A DNA stretch of 64,000 nt from Lepidonotus clava (lineage: Eukaryota; Annelida; Polychaeta; Phyllodocida; Polynoidae): NCBI GenBank assembly GCA_936440205.1, contig OW387134.1, positions 21,244,908 through 21,308,907 of the forward strand, read 5' to 3'. The stretch's first letter is position 1, and every line of letters begins with the position of its first letter. Shown here piece by piece: positions 57,975-64,000 of the stretch. The notes beneath the pieces are model-generated. The model did not search any database. It had not been told where the DNA came from and saw only the letters and a list, made by a program, of their open reading frames with translations. A program made the translations under genes and the position numbers.

Positions 57975-58844
57975 GGGTCTTTATCGGTAAAGGTGAGCAA
58001 ATTTCCACCTCATCTTATCACGTTTCCTTGATCCTATATTTGGCCTGTATTCATCTTAATTATTCTTATCGTAATTTAGTTTGCATTACAACATTTCTTC
58101 TATCAAATGACATTCGAAACTTAAACCTTTATGGCACTGTGATGAGGGTATGAAGTGTCAGTTGCTTTTCACTGTTTCCCTGTAACACTGTTTGCCTATT
58201 TTCCTTTTTTTTCCCTTCAACCATTTATCATAATCAAAATTAACTGTAATAACCATTTACCCTGCATTTTCTTTATTTTGCACCCCTCTCCTTACAAACA
58301 TCAACATATATACACTAAATGAATATTCCATAAAATGCAGAAAGGGAAACAGTGAATGGAAACAAATAATTCAGCTTGTGATCTCATTTACATATCCTAT
58401 CACTTCAGTGGCAAAAGACAAATAATGTTATGCAATTCCATATGTATCCCCCATTAACCCAACCAAAGAGGTGAAAATACACCCCCTGTTATGAAAGGTT
58501 ATATAATCCCCCATGTCTGCTCCAGGGGGAGGCAAAGGGAGATTTGCATAAAATAATTTGTATTTATACAGCCTGTTTTGCTTTTAACTGTTACACTGTT
58601 TTGCTATTTGGGAAGGGGAGGTAAATAAGGAGTTAGGAAGTATTTGGAATGGTTTAAATGTTAAACATGAAGAGGATAATGCATTATATATAAAATCTAA
58701 GTATGATTACTCAAATCTTCAATGAATGATGTACATAGAATCTAGTATTGGCGTACTTCCTTGTTTGTACAATGAAATATATGTTCACTTATAAATGTAA
58801 TTTCTAGTATTTGCATTTGCCCATTGAGTTTGGTTTTATCCTAT
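57975..58844. other. Intergenic, no gene recognised
   Basis: AT-rich, with no supported feature. Confidence 0.5.
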
Positions 58845-59170
58845 TGCATGTCACCCCATACACCTAGACTCTTTCTCTTGATGGAGAAGAGAAAGGTTTC
58901 CCCTCTTCCTCTTTAAGAGCAAAGATTCTCCCTGTTATATCTCACATGAGGCTCATAAGGTGAGGTTTTCTTCTTGAGACATAGAGGTTTAGTATTGATG
59001 TATACCCCCAGGGAGTGCATGTAATGTCCTCTTTTTCTTGAAGCGAAATCCCTCACCAAATGAGCCAAACATAAGTATAATAGGGAGTGAAAGGTGTGCT
59101 TCAAGAGGATGAGGGGAAACCTTTCTCCTCTCCTTGAAGAGAAAGAGTCTAGGTGTATGGGGTGTGCATG
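58845..59170. mobile_element. Inverted-repeat element, about 325 bp
   Basis: CCCATACACCTAGACTCTTT and GAGAAAGGTTTCCCCTC at 58855-58900 are mirrored at 59112-59162. Arms are about 60-70 bp. No target duplication is clear and no coding capacity is seen. Confidence 0.65.
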
Positions 59171-59278
59171 TCATTTTCCCAGGGGGGTGACTTGGCTTAA
59201 TCTTGCCCAGATGTGTGTACCAAAAATTTAAGGAAATGGGACATTTGACAGCCTGAAGTGAGTGGAATGAATGGATAA

Positions 59279-59395
59279 ATTTCCACTCAAAATGGGTATC
59301 AAATTGAGGAGCCCACTCAAAATGGATATCAAATTGAGGAGCCCACTCAAAATGGACATCAAAGTGAGAAGCCCATTCAATGTAGTTACCTATTT
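59279..59395 (+). repeat. Short tandem repeat, about 32 bp unit
   Basis: About four units of CCACTCAAAATGGATATCAA type. Open frames across it reflect the repeat. Confidence 0.8.
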
Positions 59396-60360
59396 TATGC
59401 CATCTTCCATTCAATATGGTCGAATAAGCAGCAAGAAAGTGGTTTCAGGGTGTTAAGTGTACACCTTAATTAGCCAAGCTGACACCAACACATGTTGTGA
59501 AACATAGTTATGGCAAGAACGCAAACAGAGTCTACCAACAGACGGATTTCTTTTAGGATCGAAGTCTATTTTTATTTACCTTATGCAAATCAGACATGAT
59601 ATGTACATTTTAAAGAGGATTCTATTTTACATGCCTTCAATGTACACTGTTAAAAAAACCCATTGAATTTACAGTAAACTACTGGCAACTATGTTGCCCA
59701 ACTTATACCATAAATTTAACGAGTGACCGTAATACGGTGTGACCGTATTTTTTAAAGGTGAACCCCGTTTAAGTTCAACAGTAATATACCGTAATATGTA
59801 CAGTGTACTTTCATTCTTATGGATGAAAACCATTTGAATTTAACAATAATATACCGTAATGTGTCAAAAAACCACATAGATTTTACGGTAAAACACTGCT
59901 ATGGTACTATACAGATTACACTGAAAGTAATGTTAACAGCATTGAAAGTTTTATTTTTCCTGTAATCAGACTACATGATAATTTAGCCAATAACTAAGGA
60001 TGTCCTTCTTTCTTGGTTTTCTCTTGCATGGGTTGTTTGATTGTTGGAGGTAAAACCTACAGGGCTATAGCTGATAAAGTTCTACATGTTAATCCTACTG
60101 AAAAGGTGTTTTAAGACATTTTGTAAATGTTTTAGGGGTTTTCAGGTTGGTTGGCCATACCAAAAATAGCAGGCAAATGAGGTGATTATAAGTATTAATG
60201 ACGCTACAAAAACTTAAAAATCTAACAGTTTTAATAACAAAGTTCCAAGTTTCTAAGAGTATGAAAAAACCTTTTACTAATCATGGGCAAAAATATGGAG
60301 GACATGTTGCAAACTAATAGTACCAGTACTGCATAGTAGTAATTTGATAACTTGAATACT

Positions 60361-60423
60361 TGAGCCTTGAACCTGGGGCCCCTCACATATGAAGCCTGTG
60401 CTCTACCACTCAGCTATGGAGGC
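60361..60423 (-). other. tRNA-like sequence
   Basis: On the minus strand: TAGCTGAGTGGTAGAGCAC (A box), then CTTCATATG where an anticodon arm would be, then CCAGGTTCAAGGC (imperfect B box). The acceptor stem does not close well. Probably a SINE head or a tRNA pseudogene. Confidence 0.5.
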
Positions 60424-60574
60424 CTGTAGGGAGACAGAGCCCAGTTGTAGTACTCAACTGAATAAGCAGGGGTATGAGAGTACTGACGTAAAGTCTGTCT
60501 AATGTTGAACACCTATATAGTAATACTGATCCTGCTAATTGGTGCTGACTATGACAGTGTGCACTGCATGCAGT

Positions 60575-60645
60575 CTAAGATAGCTCAGTTGGTTAGGCTT
60601 CTACCCTGAATGTAGAGAATGTGGTTTCTAATCCCATAGTGTCTA
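60575..60645 (+). other. tRNA-like sequence
   Basis: TAGCTCAGTTGGTTAGGC (A box) is followed by CCCTGAATGTAGAGA and GTGGTTTCTAATCCCAT (degenerate B box). Stem pairing is poor, so a SINE head or pseudogene is more likely than a working tRNA. Confidence 0.5.
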
Positions 60646-60954
60646 TTTTTCAATTCCATACCAGTATACAATTGATACATAGTATATTACTGCATATTAC
60701 TGTGAGGCTTATTTCAGAAATAAAAACAGTTACATACTGTTAATTGCAATGATATTATGGTAGATATCCGTAAAATGAAATACGGCATTATACTGTTGAG
60801 GTTTATAGTATATAACTGTCAAAGTTACAGGTTTTTTTTTAACAGTGTATGTGTGTTTGATACATTATCTGCTCATTATGGGTACTTTTTTTTAAATATT
60901 GAAGAGCTTCAAAATTGTTCTCTTTGAAAACCACGTGTTAAGGGTTGTTGTGCT

Positions 60955-61631
60955 ATCATATCTTCAATGTCACTATTAATGTATCTAAGCAACTGATATA
61001 CTTACCTACATCAGAATACATATGATAGGTATTGTGCCAGGTTAAATAAATGTCTTATTAAGCTTTGAAAGTCAAACATGGTAAAAAAAATAGTGTATAC
61101 TTTGTAGATAGTCTAAGCTATCAAGTGTGGACTACCAAGAGACAGTTAGTTGTATATTCTTGAAGAGAAATAATGAGAGCAACTAATGTGGTAATTGAGA
61201 GACAAGGTTTTGCTATTTATTCAATGAAAGATAAAAGTGTTTCAGTGCATTAACCTACACATTCACAACACCAAAATGACAAGAAAACCTATTTTAAAGG
61301 TAGTTATAACTTACATTTCATCAAAATCACAATACGCTTTAATATAGAATTGTATGAACTATTGATTTATATTTCTGTTACATTAAACAGTGAGGACTTC
61401 ACAATATATAATACTTAACTATTGCTGTACATGATACCAAAAATTAGAAACAGGCTGACATTTTTGGGTTTTAGTAATGCAACATTCAAAATAAACAAAA
61501 GGAAGGAATACCAGCGAGGCTACTTCATTTCCTCATGAAATTTAGAAAAACCTATTTGTATATGACAGAATCAGGGACAGAATCAGAGATGTTTAATTGA
61601 AATTGGCTCTTGGAAGAAAATAAAAGCGTTA
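60955..61631. repeat. Duplicated 3' flank of the TLR genes (copy 2; partner 47035-47719)
   Basis: Shares ordered blocks with 47035-47719 up to the TLR stop codon. The left edge of similarity, about 60955, marks the approximate breakpoint of the duplication and lies close to the right end of the TA-flanked element at 59645-60847. Confidence 0.85.
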
Positions 61632-63904
61632 TTACCTATGTATTAATGGATAAGCCATTTCATCCTCTCCATCAACCATTTCATTTTCCATTTGAGGATT
61701 ATCATTATCTCTGTCAGCATTGAATGCATGATCTTCAGATGTTCCCATTTTATTCACAGGCAATGAATACTCTAGGTTATCCCAGAACACATGGGATTCC
61801 CGTTCAATATATGTATACCTTTTGAAATAAGCTTGTAATGTTAGATTTAATGAATCTATTACAATGTCCTCATACTTGATGGCAACAAGACGGTGTGTCC
61901 CTCCATTTCCATCCATTTCAAGGGCAACAGTAAACTCCCACATGCACCATTCACTTTCCATGAAGTTCTTAGAGAACAGAACAAGGGTTCGTTTACTTTT
62001 ACGAATACATTCTTCAATACTCACAGTTATTGGCTGACCACCAGGGAAATGTACACGATGATAAGCCACTTTATATCCTTTCCTCTCCAAGTTTGGGATA
62101 AGATATTCACCTACATATTCTTCATCATCATTCGAATATGATTCAAATACATCAAATACTTTATTTTCATTTTCACATTCATCCCAATCAAAAGGATGCC
62201 AACTGAATCGTCTGTAAAACCAAACCCGCTTATACCTTAGTATGACAAACAAACTAATGACGACCAGACAAATAAAAAGTGCAGAACCTCCTATCCCAAA
62301 ATAACCATACAGTTCTTTGTTGGGTGGATCTCCACAAATCAGTTCATCTTCTGAGAGAAGAAGAAGATTTGAACCTTTAAGATGATGTGGTAAATTGCAC
62401 AATATTCCTGCAGAATCTGATATGACCTTTCTGTTGTTTACCATCCACAATCTCGTCTCAATTGCATTACAGTCACAGATCCACTCATTTGATGCTAAAT
62501 GAACATCAGTCTCACCTGAGATATATACATTGCTTATATTTTTGGGTAAAAACTGTCATTTGTTGTTATCCAAATATATTGATGTTGCATTACTGAGAGC
62601 TTCAAGTGTAGCGAGAGAGATGTTTCTGATTTGATTGTAACTGAAGAGAACTTCATGAGCTCGTTTGAAATATTGTCTATGATCCAAAAAGGTTATATTG
62701 TTGTTCAAGAAGTTTAACTTGTACTTATAATTATGTTTTGGGAGAAATGGCAATTGTACAGGAAGATAGTTTATGCCTTTCTCTTGACAGCCAACAGACA
62801 TGTTCATTTGGTTTGGTTGGTTAATGCAATCACATTTCTCTGGACAATCTTTCTGAACATGGCAAATGAAGTCATCTAAAGGAAGTGATACAATTCTTTT
62901 ACCATACAGGTAATCTGGCTTGTTACAAGTCACTTCCAGTATGTTTCCCTTTTTCACTAATTTAAAGAATTTATAAACCTCATAATCAATGCAGTCACAG
63001 ACAAATGGATTTTTTGTGATATCAAGACTTCCTTCTCCTGTAAGAGTACAATAACGATCAACTTCAGTTATATTCCAGCCATTAAATATGTCTGTAAAGT
63101 GAGTTATGTTATTTTCGTTTAATTTTATATTTACAGAGAGTCCTTTTTTACTCTGACACCTAAATTGCCAGTGTGCCCAGTTAGTGAATTTATGAATTTC
63201 ATTGCCTCTTAAATCTATTGTTGGATTCTTATCCATGTACATGACAGGCCAGGGATCAAGACTTTTAATGTTGTTGTAACTAAGATCAATCAGGTCAAAT
63301 GACATGCGACTTTGTTGGATAAAAACATCAACATCAATTTGTGAAATACTATTATAAGTGATTAAAATTGTATTCAAGGCAGGAAAATCATAAAACGATC
63401 CATTAACAAGTTTTGTCATGTGATTTTCTGATGCAACAATCCGTGTTAGATACTTCAGTTTTTTTAGACATTCCCATGGTAAATTAGTAATTTTGTTACT
63501 AGAAACATCTATCCTATTGAGCTGAGCCATTTTGCAAACCATTAATGGAAAGAAGAATTTTTTATTACTAAGCCTGAGGCATTTAGGTTTCTATTCAGTA
63601 AAGGATCAAGTACATCAACTGGATCTTTGCTACAGTTCACAATTTGCAAAGATGAGCCCTCTTGGCAATTACAGAAATCAGGGCAAAACTGCAGGCTGAG
63701 ATTTACAATTTGTTTGTTTGAAGTGCCAGTTAGTTTACTGTCTATAAATCCAGTTTTTAGCAGTTGGTTCAAGTTGGATTGTTCAAGGGCAGACTGATTG
63801 AGAGCCAATGTAGTTTTGAAGTGTAAATATTGTGGCAGGGAAAGAGGAACAGCGTTGGTGGAAATACAGAAAAGCCAAGTACAGATCATGAATATGTTGA
63901 CCAT
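61632..63904 (-). pseudogene. Toll-like receptor, copy 2 (nearly complete, two lesions)
   Basis: About 760 codons from ATG 63904 (signal peptide MVNIFMICTWLFCISTNA) to TAA 61632. Layout: LRR N-terminal cap (CPDFCNCQEG), about seven LRRs, a cysteine cap (NPFVCDCIDYEV), a second N-terminal cap (CPEKCDCINQPNQMN), a few LRRs, a last cap (WICDCNAIETRLW), a membrane segment (GIGGSALFICLVVISLFVIL) and a TIR domain with box 1 FDVFESYSNDDEE, box 2 HFPGGQPITVSIEECIRKSK and box 3 HVFWDN. Two cap pairs make it a multiple-cysteine-cluster TLR, the Drosophila Toll-like type that is also common in marine invertebrates. Against copy 1 it lacks 10 bp near 63550 (frameshift) and has a TGA at 62556 where copy 1 has Leu. 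Outside these the frame is clean through the TIR domain, so it died recently or these are allelic or sequencing differences. Confidence 0.85.
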
Positions 63905-64000
63905 TGTGTTAGGACTACTATTTCTTTCGATGAATGTTTCCTGACACCAATTTCTGGAAAATAACATGCCATATTTGCATTTGGCCCACAATAGAAGTTA

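Larger units (their letters stand above)
59645..60847. mobile_element. 1.2 kb element with TA target duplication
   Basis: TA flanks CACTGTTAAAAAAACC at the left and its mirror at the right (TA at 59643-59644 and 60848-60849). Sub-terminal ACCGTAA/TTACGGT words recur at both ends. A TA duplication points to the Tc1/mariner superfamily. No transposase is seen; the inside carries two tRNA-like sequences. Confidence 0.7.

Overview
This is a repeat-rich, gene-poor 64 kb stretch of an animal nuclear genome. Evidence for this is spliced genes with GT/AG introns, TATA boxes, polyadenylation signals, non-LTR retrotransposons, SINE-like RNA-gene derivatives, many kinds of DNA-transposon relics, and Toll-like receptors with a TIR domain. 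The TLRs have a multiple-cysteine-cluster ectodomain and there is a metazoan TauE/SafE-type membrane protein, so a marine invertebrate is likely; I cannot tell the phylum.

Layout. (1) 1-3.3 kb: AT-rich, with a reversed LINE 3' end and one copy of a dispersed repeat. (2) 3.3-20.1 kb: a compact island of six genes that differs from the rest of the window. It holds an F-type envelope (Env) gene, a small minus-strand membrane protein, a five-exon plus-strand protein of unknown family, a second minus-strand membrane protein, a four-exon tnp2-type (CACTA/EnSpm superfamily) transposase and a five-exon PHD-finger-like protein with very short exons. Several have TATA boxes close to the ATG, and two pairs lie tail to tail. 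(3) 20.1-24 kb: repeats, a 5S-rRNA-derived SINE-like stretch, a deleted copy of the end of the PHD locus, and a terminus beginning CACGGGAA when read inward. (4) 24-32.4 kb: intergenic, with two roughly 720 bp foldback elements in TTAA sites and a LINE fragment. (5) 32.9-34.7 kb: the last three recognisable exons of a TauE/SafE-family gene. (6) 34.8-39.8 kb: small inverted-repeat elements and a perfect 63 bp palindrome. (7) 39.8-46.2 kb: one LINE split by a TTAA foldback element and by a 4.3 kb element with 29 bp terminal inverted repeats, which carries a 3.3 kb minisatellite. (8) 47-53.8 kb and 61-64 kb: two copies of a minus-strand TLR gene, both disrupted; the first carries a 3.77 kb non-autonomous CACTA-like insertion with an ATG target duplication. 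(9) 54-60.9 kb: more MITE-type elements, some nested.

Main idea (inference): the six-gene island may be one large mobile element that pairs a tnp2 transposase and a PHD-finger protein with an envelope protein and two membrane proteins. I do not know of a described CACTA-type element with this content. Seen directly: gene order, intact frames, splice sites and promoter motifs. Not seen: a matched pair of termini around the island, so a chance cluster of independent insertions is still possible. As an envelope-bearing element it is treated here as a genomic fossil that looks largely whole.
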